This document shows, piece after piece, positions 38,590-47,293 of a stretch of DNA of 64,000 nt (positions within the stretch are counted from its first letter, which is position 1; each line of letters opens with the position of its first letter). Position numbers and translations under genes: made by a program. The notes below the pieces were generated by a model. That model was not told where the DNA came from and made no database searches. It was given only the letters and a program-made list of their open reading frames with translations. The stretch is taken from the NCBI RefSeq assembly GCF_002205845.1, contig NZ_NISI01000010.1, forward strand, positions 186,001-250,000, given 5' to 3'. The DNA is from Roseateles puraquae. GTDB taxonomy: Bacteria > Pseudomonadota > Gammaproteobacteria > Burkholderiales > Burkholderiaceae_C.

Positions 38590-40764
38590 TCAGGCGAGGT
38601 GGAGTTCGGGCACGAAGGTGTCCAGGCCGGCGGCGATGAGCTCAGGCGAGATGCCCAGGGCCCAGGCGGTGGCGACGGCGGCCAGCAGGGTGGGCGCGTC
38701 GGTCGCTTGCGTGCCGAAGCGGCGCAGCAGCGCATCGATGTTGGCGCCGGGGGTCTCGGCCGGCCCCTGGGCCAGCACGGCGGCGCCGCCGCGCAGGAAG
38801 ACGGCCCGGCCGCCGCGGTCGCGGTGGTGCTGGATGGCGTCGAGGCTGCCGTCCTCGGCGTAGAACAGCACTTCGCCGTCGCTCAGCTCGGCCATGTCCA
38901 CGAGCCGCGGGTGGGCCGCATTCAGCACGCTGGCACCTTCGCTGAGCACCACGTCGACCTGGGTGCGCAGCACCTTGTAGAGCTGGTCCACATCCTGCAC
39001 ATCGAAGTCGGCCAGGGCGTCGATGCCGTCGAGGTCGGTGACCACGCCGACGGAGGCGCGGTCATAGGCCAGGCCGTCGCGCAGGATGCTGGCGGCATCG
39101 TTCTCCACGACCACTGCGTTCACGCCGCGGTTCATCAGCAGGCGGTGGGCCGCGTCCCAGCGGGCGCTGTTCTTCTTCTCGACACGGCGGGTGCCCAGGA
39201 ACAGGCCGTCGCGGCAGGCCAGGCCCACGTGGCGGCCGTTCAGGTGCAGCAGCCAGGCGACCAGGCGCGAGATCTGCGGGCCGCCGCGTGAGCCGGCCAC
39301 GCCGACGATGGGAATGCGGCCGGTCTCGTCCTCGGCGAAGAGGTGGTCGATGATGGCCTGGCCCACGGGCTGGGGCGCGCCACCGGCGGGCTTCAGGTGC
39401 ATCAGCAGGCCCGGGCCGGCATTCACCTCGACGATGGCACCCCCCGTCTCGGACAGCGGCTTGCCGATGTCTTCGGTGACGAGATCGACACCCGCGATGT
39501 CCAGCCCCACGGTACGGGCGGCCAGCGAGACCGCATGGGCCACTTCCGGATGGACTTCAGGCGTGCAGTCGATGGCCACATTGCCGTTGCGCTGGATCAG
39601 CACGCTCTTGCCCGCGGGCGGCACCGCCTCGGGCGTGAAGCCCTGTCGCTGCAGATCCAGCAGCACGACGGGGTCTTCGCCGAGGACGATCTTGTTGAGC
39701 GGGAAGTCCTCGGTGAGGCCACGGCGCGGGTCGGTGTTGATCTGCAGGTCGATCAGTTCGGCCACGGTGTGCTGGCCGTCGCCATGGACCCAGGCCGCCT
39801 CGCCGCGGGCGGCAGCCACCACCTGGCCGCCCACCACCAGCACGCGGTGCTCGTTGCCGCGGATGTAGCTCTCCACGAGCACCGAGGAGCCTTCGGCGTC
39901 AGCCAGCTTGAAGGCGGCTTCGCAGTCGGCCTCGTTGGAGATGTCGAGCGTGACGCCGCGGCCGTGGTTGCCGTCGCTGGGCTTGATGACGACCGGCAGG
40001 CCGATGTCCTGCGCGGCTTCCCAGGCCTGGGCGGCCGACTTGACCTCCTGGCCCTCGGGCACGGGCACGCCCACGGCCTTGAGCAGGGTCTTGGTCAGGT
40101 CCTTGTCGCCGGCGATGCCTTCGGCAATCGCGCTGGTCATGTCGGTCTCGGCCGTCCAGATGCGGCGCTGGCGCGCGCCGTGGCCGAGCTGCACCAGGTT
40201 GCCGTCGTTCAGGCGGATGTGCGGGATGCGCCGGTCAGTGGCCGCGGCCACGATGGCGGCGGTGGAGGGGCCGAGGTAGCAGTCGTCGAGCTTGTCGCGC
40301 ACCCGGGCCACGGCGGCGGGCACGTCGAATGCCACGTCGTTGATCATGGCCATGATCAACGCATGACCCTCCGCCAACGCCGCCCGCGCCACCTGTTCGT
40401 CTCTCGCGCGGAACACCATGCGGTACACGCCGCGCTGGCTGGTGGAGCGTGTCTGGCCGAAGCCGGTGGGCATGCCGGCCAGGTTGAGCAGCTCGATGAC
40501 GATGTGCTCCAGCACGTGGCCCATCCAGGTGCCGTCGCGCAGGCGCTCGATGAAGCCTCCGCGCTCGCCAACGCCGCAGTGGTGTTCGATCAGGGCGGGC
40601 AGGGCGGTGGTCAGGCGGTCGTTGAAGCCCGGCAGCAGGTTGGACGGGAAGTCCTCCAGCTCGCCGAGGTCCAGCCAGACTTCCAGGACCGGGCGGTAGG
40701 TCCACATATTGGGCCCGCGCAGGTAATTGATGCGCAGCAGGCGGATGTCGTTCTTCTTGCTCAT
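38590..40764 (-). CDS. cphA': Second cyanophycin synthetase (CphA'/CphA2-like, degenerate ligase site)
   Basis: Paralogue of CphA, 724 residues from the ATG at 40764 (MSKKNDIRLLRINYLRGPNMW). The N domain keeps GHVLEHIVIELLNLAG (82-97), and the ATP-grasp site is intact (VVIKPSDGNHGRGVT, 258-272; IVEVNAGPGLLMHL). In the Mur-ligase-like part the P-loop position reads GSRGGPQ (491-497) instead of GTNGKTT, and about 145 C-terminal residues found in CphA are missing. Cyanobacterial CphA2, which polymerises ready-made beta-Asp-Arg dipeptides, also lacks this site, so a CphA2-like role is inferred. It is first in the cphA'-cphA pair and divergent from the ABC exporter. Confidence 0.9.
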   Translation of the reverse strand: MSKKNDIRLLRINYLRGPNMWTYRPVLEVWLDLGELEDFPSNLLPGFNDRLTTALPALIEHHCGVGERGGFIERLRDGTWMGHVLEHIVIELLNLAGMPTGFGQTRSTSQRGVYRMVFRARDEQVARAALAEGHALIMAMINDVAFDVPAAVARVRDKLDDCYLGPSTAAIVAAATDRRIPHIRLNDGNLVQLGHGARQRRIWTAETDMTSAIAEGIAGDKDLTKTLLKAVGVPVPEGQEVKSAAQAWEAAQDIGLPVVIKPSDGNHGRGVTLDISNEADCEAAFKLADAEGSSVLVESYIRGNEHRVLVVGGQVVAAARGEAAWVHGDGQHTVAELIDLQINTDPRRGLTEDFPLNKIVLGEDPVVLLDLQRQGFTPEAVPPAGKSVLIQRNGNVAIDCTPEVHPEVAHAVSLAARTVGLDIAGVDLVTEDIGKPLSETGGAIVEVNAGPGLLMHLKPAGGAPQPVGQAIIDHLFAEDETGRIPIVGVAGSRGGPQISRLVAWLLHLNGRHVGLACRDGLFLGTRRVEKKNSARWDAAHRLLMNRGVNAVVVENDAASILRDGLAYDRASVGVVTDLDGIDALADFDVQDVDQLYKVLRTQVDVVLSEGASVLNAAHPRLVDMAELSDGEVLFYAEDGSLDAIQHHRDRGGRAVFLRGGAAVLAQGPAETPGANIDALLRRFGTQATDAPTLLAAVATAWALGISPELIAAGLDTFVPELHLA

Positions 40765-40866
40765 GGAGCTGGTGGAGTGAGGGGGTTGTGCAGGGCCGAA
40801 GCTCATGGAATTGTGCGCTGAACTCATGGCGGAGAATTGCGGCCGCCCGTCAGCGCGAACAACAAG

Positions 40867-43116
40867 ATGCAAGACCTTCCTCCCGACACAGCGCCCCATC
40901 CTCTTCTGACCTCCCTGCAAGGGCGGCTCCTGGCTGGCGAGAACGTCGTGGCCACGCTGGAGGTTGACCTGGACGCCCAGGGGCGTTTTGCCTCTGGTTT
41001 GATCGCGTTGACGAATTCACGCTTGCTGGCCTTCGAACCCGCCGGTGCCACCTGGCGGGAGTTCCCCCTGGCCGTGGGGCAGCACCTGAAGCTCAGCGAC
41101 CACGGCGGCCTGGCTTTCCTGGAACTTCTGGACACGACTCAGCGGCTGGCCCGCTGGCGCTTCACGCTGGCCTGCAACCCGGCTGCGGTGCGGTTCGTCG
41201 ACACCTTCGAGCGCGAGCAGCAGCTCCGGGCTGGCGAGCCGGTGCGGGTGGACGAGGAGGAGGGCGAGGATTTCGACTTCGGCGAGTCCAGCGCGCCGCC
41301 CAGCACCTGGGTGCTGCTGCGGCTGTGGCGCTTCGCCCGGCCCTACCAGGGGCAGCTGCTGCTGGGTTTTGCGCTGATGCTGGGTTCCATCGGCGCCACG
41401 CTGGTGTCGCCCTACCTGACCATGCCGCTGATGGACCGGGTGCTCATCCCCTTCCAGCACGGCCAGGCCATCGACGGCACGCTGGTGGCCATGCTGCTGG
41501 GCGGGCTGCTCGGCGCGGCCCTGCTGTCATGGGTGCTGGGCTGGGCCAAGACCTATCTGCTGGCCCTGGTGTCCGAGCGCATCGCGGCGGACCTGCGCAC
41601 CGCCACGTTCGACCATCTGCTGAGCCTGTCGCTGGAGTACTTCGGCAACAAGCGCACCGGCGACCTGATGGCCCGCATCGGCTCGGAGACCGACCGCATC
41701 AGTGTGTTTCTCTCCCTGCATGCGCTGGACTTCATCACCGACGTGCTGATGCTGCTGATGATCTCGACGATCCTCTTCAACATCCACCCCGGCCTGGCGC
41801 TGGCGACCCTCGTACCGCTGCCCTTCATCGCCTGGATGATCCACCTCGTTCGCGACCGGCTGCGCACCGGCTTCGAGAAGATCGACCGTGTGTGGGGCGA
41901 GGTCACCAACATCCTGGCCGACACCATCCCCGGCATCCGCGTGGTGAAGGCTTTCGCGCAGGAGGCCCGCGAGGCCCGCCGCTTCAAGGCTGCCAATGCC
42001 GCCAACCTGCAGGTCAACGACCGCCTGAACAAGACCTGGAGCCTGTTCACGCCCACGGTCGCGCTGCTGACCGAGATGGGGCTGCTGGTGGTCTGGGGCG
42101 TGGGCATCTGGCTGATTGCGCACCAGAGCATCACGGTGGGCACGCTGACCGCCTTCCTGGCCTACATCGGGCGCTTTTATGGCCGGCTCGATTCGATGAG
42201 CCGCATCGTGTCGGTCACGCAGAAGGCCGCGGCGGGCGCCAAGCGCATCTTCGACATCCTCGACCACGTCTCCAACGTGCCCGACCCGGTCAATCCGCAG
42301 CCCTTCCCCGAGGCCAAGGGCGCCATCTCCATGCAGGGCCTGAACTTCCGCTACGGCTCGCGCTCGGTGGTGCGCAACCTGAACCTCGACATCCGCCCCG
42401 GCGAGATGGTGGGCCTGGTGGGCCACAGCGGTTCAGGCAAGAGCACGCTGGTGAACCTGATCTGCCGCTTCTACGACGTGACCGAAGGCAGCATCAAGGT
42501 GGACGGCGTGGACCTGCGCCGCATCCGGGTGGCCGACTACCGGCGCCACATCGGCCTGGTGCTGCAGGAGCCTTTCCTCTTCTTCGGCACCATTGCCGAG
42601 AACATCGCCTACGGCAAGCCTGACGCGACGCGCGAGGAGATCGTTGCAGCCGCTCGCGCCGCGCATGCGCACGAGTTCATCCTGCGCCTGCCGCACGGCT
42701 ACGACAGCCTGGTCGGCGAGCGGGGCCAGGGCCTGTCGGGCGGCGAGCGCCAGCGCATCTCGATTGCTCGTGCACTGTTGATCGACCCGGCCATCCTGAT
42801 CCTGGACGAAGCGACCAGCGCGGTCGACACCGAAACCGAAAAGGAGATCCAGCGGGCGCTGGACAACCTCGTGAAGGGCCGCACCACCATCGCCATCGCC
42901 CACCGCCTGTCGACGCTGCGCAAGGCCGACCGCCTCGTGGTGATGGACCGCGGCGAGATCGTCGAGCTGGGGCCGCATGACGAGCTGATCGCCAAGCAGG
43001 GCCACTACTGGCGCCTGTGGGAGGCGCAGGCGCGGCGCGTGGATGCCGAAGAAGCCGATGACGCCGGCCTGATGGTCGTCGCCCCCAACCCGAACGCGCA
43101 CACGGTGAACGCATGA
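40867..43116 (+). CDS. Cyanophycin-locus ABC exporter with N-terminal PH-like domain
   Basis: Fused ABC exporter half-transporter, 749 residues from the ATG at 40867. About 1-130 is an unusual N-terminal domain (GLIALTNSRLLAFEP, WREFPL, LAFLELLD, RWRFTLA) whose strand pattern resembles bacterial PH/GRAM-like domains. Residues 145-450 hold six helices, and 470-740 the ATPase: Walker A GHSGSGKST, signature LSGGERQR, Walker B ILILDEATS, and the H-loop in AHRLST. It diverges from cphA'-cphA and overlaps the DUF1854 start by ATGA. This arrangement is known beside cphA in betaproteobacteria; the substrate is not known to me. Confidence 0.9.
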   Translation: MQDLPPDTAPHPLLTSLQGRLLAGENVVATLEVDLDAQGRFASGLIALTNSRLLAFEPAGATWREFPLAVGQHLKLSDHGGLAFLELLDTTQRLARWRFTLACNPAAVRFVDTFEREQQLRAGEPVRVDEEEGEDFDFGESSAPPSTWVLLRLWRFARPYQGQLLLGFALMLGSIGATLVSPYLTMPLMDRVLIPFQHGQAIDGTLVAMLLGGLLGAALLSWVLGWAKTYLLALVSERIAADLRTATFDHLLSLSLEYFGNKRTGDLMARIGSETDRISVFLSLHALDFITDVLMLLMISTILFNIHPGLALATLVPLPFIAWMIHLVRDRLRTGFEKIDRVWGEVTNILADTIPGIRVVKAFAQEAREARRFKAANAANLQVNDRLNKTWSLFTPTVALLTEMGLLVVWGVGIWLIAHQSITVGTLTAFLAYIGRFYGRLDSMSRIVSVTQKAAAGAKRIFDILDHVSNVPDPVNPQPFPEAKGAISMQGLNFRYGSRSVVRNLNLDIRPGEMVGLVGHSGSGKSTLVNLICRFYDVTEGSIKVDGVDLRRIRVADYRRHIGLVLQEPFLFFGTIAENIAYGKPDATREEIVAAARAAHAHEFILRLPHGYDSLVGERGQGLSGGERQRISIARALLIDPAILILDEATSAVDTETEKEIQRALDNLVKGRTTIAIAHRLSTLRKADRLVVMDRGEIVELGPHDELIAKQGHYWRLWEAQARRVDAEEADDAGLMVVAPNPNAHTVNA

Positions 43117-43598
43117 GCACGCCTTCCTTCACCCTGCCCTTCCGCGAACTGCGCCTGGACGCGCTGGGCCGCCTGCTGCTGACTGACCTGAACGGCGTCG
43201 AGCATGCCGGCGTCACACCGGTGCGGGCCCATCCCATCTCGGCGCCGGACGAGGGCATTTCCCTCGTCGGTGTGCATGGCCACGAACTGGCCTGGGTGCC
43301 GCGGCTGTCAGGCCTGCCCGAGGCGCCGCGGCAGCTGCTTCAGCAGGAGCTGGCTGCCCGCGAGTTCCATCCGGTGTTGCAGCGCCTGATCTCGGTCAAC
43401 ACCTTCGCCACGCCCAGCACCTGGCGCATCGAGACCGACCGCGGCGAGATCGACTTCGTGTTGAAAAGCGAGGAAGACATCCGCCGGCTGGAAGAAGGCC
43501 GGCTGCTGATCACGTCCACCCACGGCGTGCAGCTGCAGGTGCCGGACCGCTGGGCGCTGGACAAGCAGTCCAAGCGCCTGCTGGAGCGATTCCTCTGA
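43113..43598 (+). CDS. DUF1854 family protein of the cyanophycin locus
   Basis: A 161-residue soluble protein in DUF1854 (PFRELRLDALGRLLLTDLNG, HGHELAWVPRLSGLP, FHPVLQRLISVNTFATPSTW, ETDRGEIDFVLKSEEDIRRL). No catalytic motif is apparent. It overlaps the ABC exporter stop by 4 bases, and family members recur next to cyanophycin synthetases, so it is probably an accessory factor of the exporter. The role is inference. Confidence 0.88.
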   Translation: MSTPSFTLPFRELRLDALGRLLLTDLNGVEHAGVTPVRAHPISAPDEGISLVGVHGHELAWVPRLSGLPEAPRQLLQQELAAREFHPVLQRLISVNTFATPSTWRIETDRGEIDFVLKSEEDIRRLEEGRLLITSTHGVQLQVPDRWALDKQSKRLLERFL

Positions 43599-43603
43599 CC
43601 CAG

Positions 43604-43620
43604 TACGCGCGCAGCGCGTA
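43604..43620. repeat. Inverted repeat between convergent DUF1854 and bfr
   Basis: TACGCGC (43604-43610) and GCGCGTA (43614-43620) form a 7-bp stem with a 3-base loop between two convergent genes. It may terminate from either side but lacks a T-tract. Confidence 0.35.
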
Positions 43621-43630
43621 GGGGGCGGGC

Positions 43631-44101
43631 TTACTCGCCCATCTGGGACTGCAGGTAGTTCTGCTCGCCGACCTTCTTGACGAGGTCGAGCTGGGTTTCG
43701 AGGTAGTCGATGTGCTCCTCGGTGTCTTCGAGGATGGCCACGAACAGCTCGCGCGAGACGTAGTCACGCACGTTCTCGCAATGGGCGATGGCCTCCTTCA
43801 GGTGGGCATAGCCGGTCTGCTCGATCTTGAGGTCGCATTCCATCGTCTCGATGGCGGTCTCGCCGATCAACAGCTTGCCGAGGTCCTGCAGGTTGGGCAG
43901 GCCGTCCAGGGTCAGCACGCGCTCGATGAGCTTGTCGGCGTGCTTCATCTCCTCGATCGATTCCTCGTACTCATGCTTGGCCATCCTCATCAGGCCCCAG
44001 TTCTTGAGCATGCGGGCATGCAGGAAGTACTGGTTGATGGCGGTCAGCTCAAGCTTGAGCTGGGTGTTCAGGTGGACGAGGACTTGTGCGTCGCCTTTCA
44101 T
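43631..44101 (-). CDS. bfr: Bacterioferritin
   Basis: Iron-storage protein that forms a 24-mer and oxidises Fe(II). The 156-residue product has the ferroxidase ligands Glu18 ([12 protein letters not shown]), Glu51 and His54 ([11 protein letters not shown]), and the haem ligand Met52. [15 protein letters not shown] and the C-terminal [14 protein letters not shown] match E. coli Bfr. The start at 44101 has GGGAG upstream. It diverges from bfd across a 108-bp region with a Fur-like site. Confidence 0.97.
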   Translation of the reverse strand: MKGDAQVLVHLNTQLKLELTAINQYFLHARMLKNWGLMRMAKHEYEESIEEMKHADKLIERVLTLDGLPNLQDLGKLLIGETAIETMECDLKIEQTGYAHLKEAIAHCENVRDYVSRELFVAILEDTEEHIDYLETQLDLVKKVGEQNYLQSQMGE

Positions 44102-44172
44102 GGGCGCTCCCGGCAGATGTGAAATTGGCGCGCAGTATCGCGAGCGAAAGCCCCTGTGCAAAACCGCTCTTT

Positions 44173-44201
44173 TTGCAAATGAGACCGATTCGCATTAGAC
44201 T
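44173..44201 (+). promoter_or_regulatory. bfd promoter with a Fur-box-like palindrome in its spacer
   Basis: TTGCAA (44173-44178) and TAGACT (44196-44201) are separated by 17 bp, an optimal sigma-70 spacing. The 19-bp AATGAGACCGATTCGCATT (44178-44196) between them is a near palindrome close to the Fur-box pattern seen in proteobacteria. Binding of Fur-Fe here would block bfd and could also affect bfr on the other strand. Elements are seen; Fur binding is inferred. Confidence 0.65.
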
Positions 44202-44209
44202 TCGTGTCC

Positions 44210-44434
44210 ATGATCGTTTGCGTCTGCCACCGCGTCTCTGACCGCGACATCGCCATCGCCGCCGCCAGCGGCTGCCCGAGCTTCGAGGCCCTGCAGGACG
44301 ACCTGCGCGTGGCAACCGCGTGCGGCGCCTGCCGCGACTGTGCCTGTGCGGTGTTCGAGGAAAGCCGTGTGGCGGGTGGTTCGCCCTGCGCACGCGGCAT
44401 GGCCGCCGCTACCCAGGCGCTGCTGGCCGCCTGA
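44210..44434 (+). CDS. bfd: Bacterioferritin-associated ferredoxin
   Basis: Small [2Fe-2S] protein that delivers electrons to bacterioferritin so stored iron can be released. The 74-residue product begins MIVCVCHRVSDRDI and has the ligand set Cys4, Cys6, Cys38 and Cys41 (CVC and ACGAC), as in the BFD family. Two extra cysteines follow (CRDCAC). The ATG at 44210 lies 8 bases after the -10 element, leaving almost no leader. It is divergent from bfr, its physiological partner. Confidence 0.94.
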   Translation: MIVCVCHRVSDRDIAIAAASGCPSFEALQDDLRVATACGACRDCACAVFEESRVAGGSPCARGMAAATQALLAA

Positions 44435-44467
44435 AATCAGCCCGTAACAGGGCCTAGAATGTGCAAC

Positions 44468-44491
44468 GGCGCCGGATTTCGGCGCCTTTTT
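44468..44491 (+). terminator. Rho-independent terminator downstream of bfd
   Basis: GGCGCCG (44468-44474) pairs with CGGCGCC (44480-44486) across a 5-base loop and is followed by TTTTT (44487-44491). It lies 33 bases after the bfd stop and 89 bases before the cold-shock gene. Confidence 0.85.
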
Positions 44492-44579
44492 GTTGGCCGG
44501 TTTCCTGAACGTCGTCGTGCATTGCGCTGCTGCTTTCCGGGAAGCGCGCCGCACCGCACGACTACAGCAAGGAAATTCC

Positions 44580-44795
44580 ATGAGCACCCTCCAGACCGGC
44601 ATCGTCAAGTGGTTTGACGACGGCAAGGGCTTCGGCTTCATCACCCCCGCCGACGGCGGCAAGGACCTGTTCGCCCACCACACCGAAATCAAGAACGGCG
44701 GCGGTTTCCGCACGCTGGCTGAAGGTGCCCAGGTCGAATTCGAAGTGAAGCAGGGCCCCAAGGGCCTGCAGGCCGCCAACATCCGCGCGCTGTAA
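44580..44795 (+). CDS. CspA-family cold-shock protein
   Basis: Single-stranded nucleic-acid binding protein that melts mRNA structure. The 71-residue product is one cold-shock domain: [16 protein letters not shown] with RNP1 (KGFGFI), DLFAHHTEI with RNP2, and [17 protein letters not shown]. The ATG at 44580 follows an AAGGAA site. The gene stands between two terminators and is thus monocistronic, as usual for csp genes. Confidence 0.96.
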   Translation: MSTLQTGIVKWFDDGKGFGFITPADGGKDLFAHHTEIKNGGGFRTLAEGAQVEFEVKQGPKGLQAANIRAL

Positions 44796-44815
44796 TTCAC
44801 GCGGCTGTCCGATGC

Positions 44816-44846
44816 AAAGCCCGCGCCTGGCGCGGGCTTTGTGCTT
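44816..44846 (+). terminator. Rho-independent terminator of the cold-shock gene
   Basis: An 11-bp perfect stem AAAGCCCGCGC / GCGCGGGCTTT (44816-44826 and 44830-44840) with a 3-base loop, 21 bases after the stop, followed by GTGCTT. Confidence 0.85.
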
Positions 44847-44879
44847 TCCGGGCGGCCCTGACGACGACAATTCGAGGTT

Positions 44880-47168
44880 ATGTCCGCCCTGCCCGTCACT
44901 CCGCCCAAGGCCCTGACCGCTTACCGACCCTTCTGGGCCAAGCGTTTCGGCCCCGCTCCCTTCCTGCCCATGAGCCGGGCGGAGATGGAGCAACTCGGCT
45001 GGGATTCCTGCGACATCATCATCGTCACTGGCGACGCCTACGTCGACCACCCGAGCTTCGGCATGGCCGTCATCGGCCGCACGCTGGAGGCCCAGGGCTT
45101 TCGCGTCGGCATCATTGCCCAGCCCGACTGGAACAGCGCCGACGCCTTCAAGGCGCTGGGCAGGCCCAACCTCTTCTTCGGCGTGGCGGCGGGCAACATG
45201 GACTCCATGATCAACCGCTACACGGCTGATCGAAAAATCCGCAGCGACGACGCCTACACCCCTGGCGGCGAGGGCGGCAAGCGGCCCGACCGCGCCACCC
45301 TGGTCTACACCCAGCGCTGCCAGGAAGCCTTCAAGGACGTGCCCATCGTCATTGGCGGCATCGAGGCGTCGCTGCGCCGCATTGCGCACTACGACTACTG
45401 GCAGGACAAGGTCCGCCGCTCGGTGCTGGTGGACAGCAAGGCCGACCTGCTGGTGTACGGCAATGCCGAGCGCGCCATCGTCGAGATCGCCCACCGGCTG
45501 GCCCGGCGTGAGCCGGTCCAGAGCCTGACCGACATCCGCGGCACCGCCTTCATGCGTCGCGACGATGACCCGTCTGCTGAAGGCTGGTTCGAGCTCGATT
45601 CCACCGAAGTCGACCGCCCGGGCCGCATCGACGAGCTCATCAGCCCCTACCAGATCATTGACGACAAGGCTTGCGCCTCCAACGACGAGCCCGACGCGCC
45701 CAAGCCCATCACCCTGCACAAGACCGGCCGCATCAGCATGCCGCCGCGCGAGCGCACGGTGGTGCGCCTGCCGGCCTATGAGCAGGTCAAGAGCGACCCG
45801 GTGCTCTATGCCCATGCCAACCGCGTGCTGCATCTGGAGACCAACCCCGGCAATGCGCGTGCCCTGGTGCAGCGCCACGGGGACCGTGACCTCTGGATCA
45901 ACCCGCCGCCCATCCCGCTGACCACGCCGGAGATGGACCACGTCTTCGACCTGCCGTACGCGCGCGCGCCGCACCCCAGCTACGCCGACGAGAACGGCAG
46001 CCACGACGGTGCGACCAAGATCCCGGCCTGGGAGATGATCCGCTTCAGCGTGAACATCATGCGCGGCTGCTTCGGCGGCTGCACCTTCTGCTCCATCACC
46101 GAGCACGAGGGCCGCATCATCCAGAGCCGCTCGGAAGACTCCGTCATCCGCGAGATCGAGGAGATGCGCGACAAGGTGAAGGGCTTCACCGGCATCGTGT
46201 CCGACCTGGGCGGCCCCACGGCCAACATGTACCGCATCGGCTGCAAGAGCCCCGAGATCGAGGCCGCCTGCCGCAAGCCGAGCTGCGTCTACCCGGGCAT
46301 CTGCCCCAACCTGAACACCGATCACGGCCCGCTGATCAAGATGTATCGCCGCGCGCGGGCGCTGCCGGGCGTCAAGAAGATCCTGATCGGCTCGGGTCTG
46401 CGCTACGACCTGGCGGTGCAGTCGCCGGAGTACGTGAAGGAACTGGTCACCCACCATGTGGGCGGTTACTTGAAGATCGCGCCGGAGCACACCGAGCAGG
46501 GCCCGCTGTCCAAGATGATGAAGCCGGGCATCGGCACTTACGACCGCTTCAAACAGATGTTCGAGGCCGCGAGCGCCGCCGCCGGCAAGAAGCAGTACCT
46601 GATTCCCTACTTCATCGCCGCCCACCCGGGCACCAGCGACGAGGACATGATGAACCTGGCCGTCTGGCTCAAGCGCAATGGCTTCCGCGCCGACCAGGTC
46701 CAGACCTTCTACCCGAGCCCGATGGCGACCGCCACGGCCATGTACCACTCGGGCCGCAACCCGCTCAAGGGCATCAGCCGCGACGAGAGCCGCGGCGAGA
46801 AGGTCGACATCGTGCGGGGCGAACGCCGCCGTCGCCTGCACAAGGCCTTCCTGCGCTACCACGACGCCAACAACTGGCCGCTGCTGCGCGAGGCCCTGAA
46901 GGCGATGGGCCGGGCCGACCTCATCGGCAACGGCAAGCACCACCTCATCCCGAGCTACCAGCCGCTGACCGACGGCGGCTACGAAAGCGCGCGCCGCAAG
47001 AACTCCACGCCGTCCAAGCCGGCGGCGAAGGCGCCGGCCAAGACGGCCGGCCGGGCCGCCACACCGCGGCCGGGCCAGGTGCTGACCCAGCACACCGGCC
47101 TGCCGCCGCGGGTCACGGGCAGCGGCCGTGGCGGGGCCGGGCGTCCGGGCAAACCCGCGAAGCGTTGA
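44880..47168 (+). CDS. ygiQ: YgiQ family radical SAM protein
   Basis: Radical SAM enzyme of unknown reaction. The 762-residue product has the N-terminal YgiQ region ([45 protein letters not shown]) and the [4Fe-4S] motif CxxxCxxC in [12 protein letters not shown]. The C-terminal tail from about 700 is basic and Ala/Pro-rich. Length equals other YgiQ proteins. It is not linked to its neighbours by overlap. Confidence 0.94.
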   Translation: MSALPVTPPKALTAYRPFWAKRFGPAPFLPMSRAEMEQLGWDSCDIIIVTGDAYVDHPSFGMAVIGRTLEAQGFRVGIIAQPDWNSADAFKALGRPNLFFGVAAGNMDSMINRYTADRKIRSDDAYTPGGEGGKRPDRATLVYTQRCQEAFKDVPIVIGGIEASLRRIAHYDYWQDKVRRSVLVDSKADLLVYGNAERAIVEIAHRLARREPVQSLTDIRGTAFMRRDDDPSAEGWFELDSTEVDRPGRIDELISPYQIIDDKACASNDEPDAPKPITLHKTGRISMPPRERTVVRLPAYEQVKSDPVLYAHANRVLHLETNPGNARALVQRHGDRDLWINPPPIPLTTPEMDHVFDLPYARAPHPSYADENGSHDGATKIPAWEMIRFSVNIMRGCFGGCTFCSITEHEGRIIQSRSEDSVIREIEEMRDKVKGFTGIVSDLGGPTANMYRIGCKSPEIEAACRKPSCVYPGICPNLNTDHGPLIKMYRRARALPGVKKILIGSGLRYDLAVQSPEYVKELVTHHVGGYLKIAPEHTEQGPLSKMMKPGIGTYDRFKQMFEAASAAAGKKQYLIPYFIAAHPGTSDEDMMNLAVWLKRNGFRADQVQTFYPSPMATATAMYHSGRNPLKGISRDESRGEKVDIVRGERRRRLHKAFLRYHDANNWPLLREALKAMGRADLIGNGKHHLIPSYQPLTDGGYESARRKNSTPSKPAAKAPAKTAGRAATPRPGQVLTQHTGLPPRVTGSGRGGAGRPGKPAKR

Positions 47169-47293
47169 CGCAAATCGCGGGACTTTTGCGCCTGCTTTTC
47201 GTGCCCACCGGGCTGCGGATGCACTACGCTTGCGTTTCTCCATGAGAAGAGGCTGCCGAACCCAGGCCGCCCAAGCCCGAAAGCCCTGGCCCC

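Noticed and set aside
36033-38639. 868-residue plus-strand and 776-residue minus-strand frames over cphA
   Set aside because: Both are codon-bias shadows of the cphA frame, with no recognisable motif and extreme composition.
44468-44579. Cold-shock gene leader as an RNA thermometer
   Set aside because: Only one hairpin with a T-tract is evident, which fits the bfd terminator; no alternative structure could be supported by eye.
44562-47243. 893-residue minus-strand frame opposite ygiQ
   Set aside because: Antisense to a gene with clear radical SAM motifs; composition typical of GC shadow.
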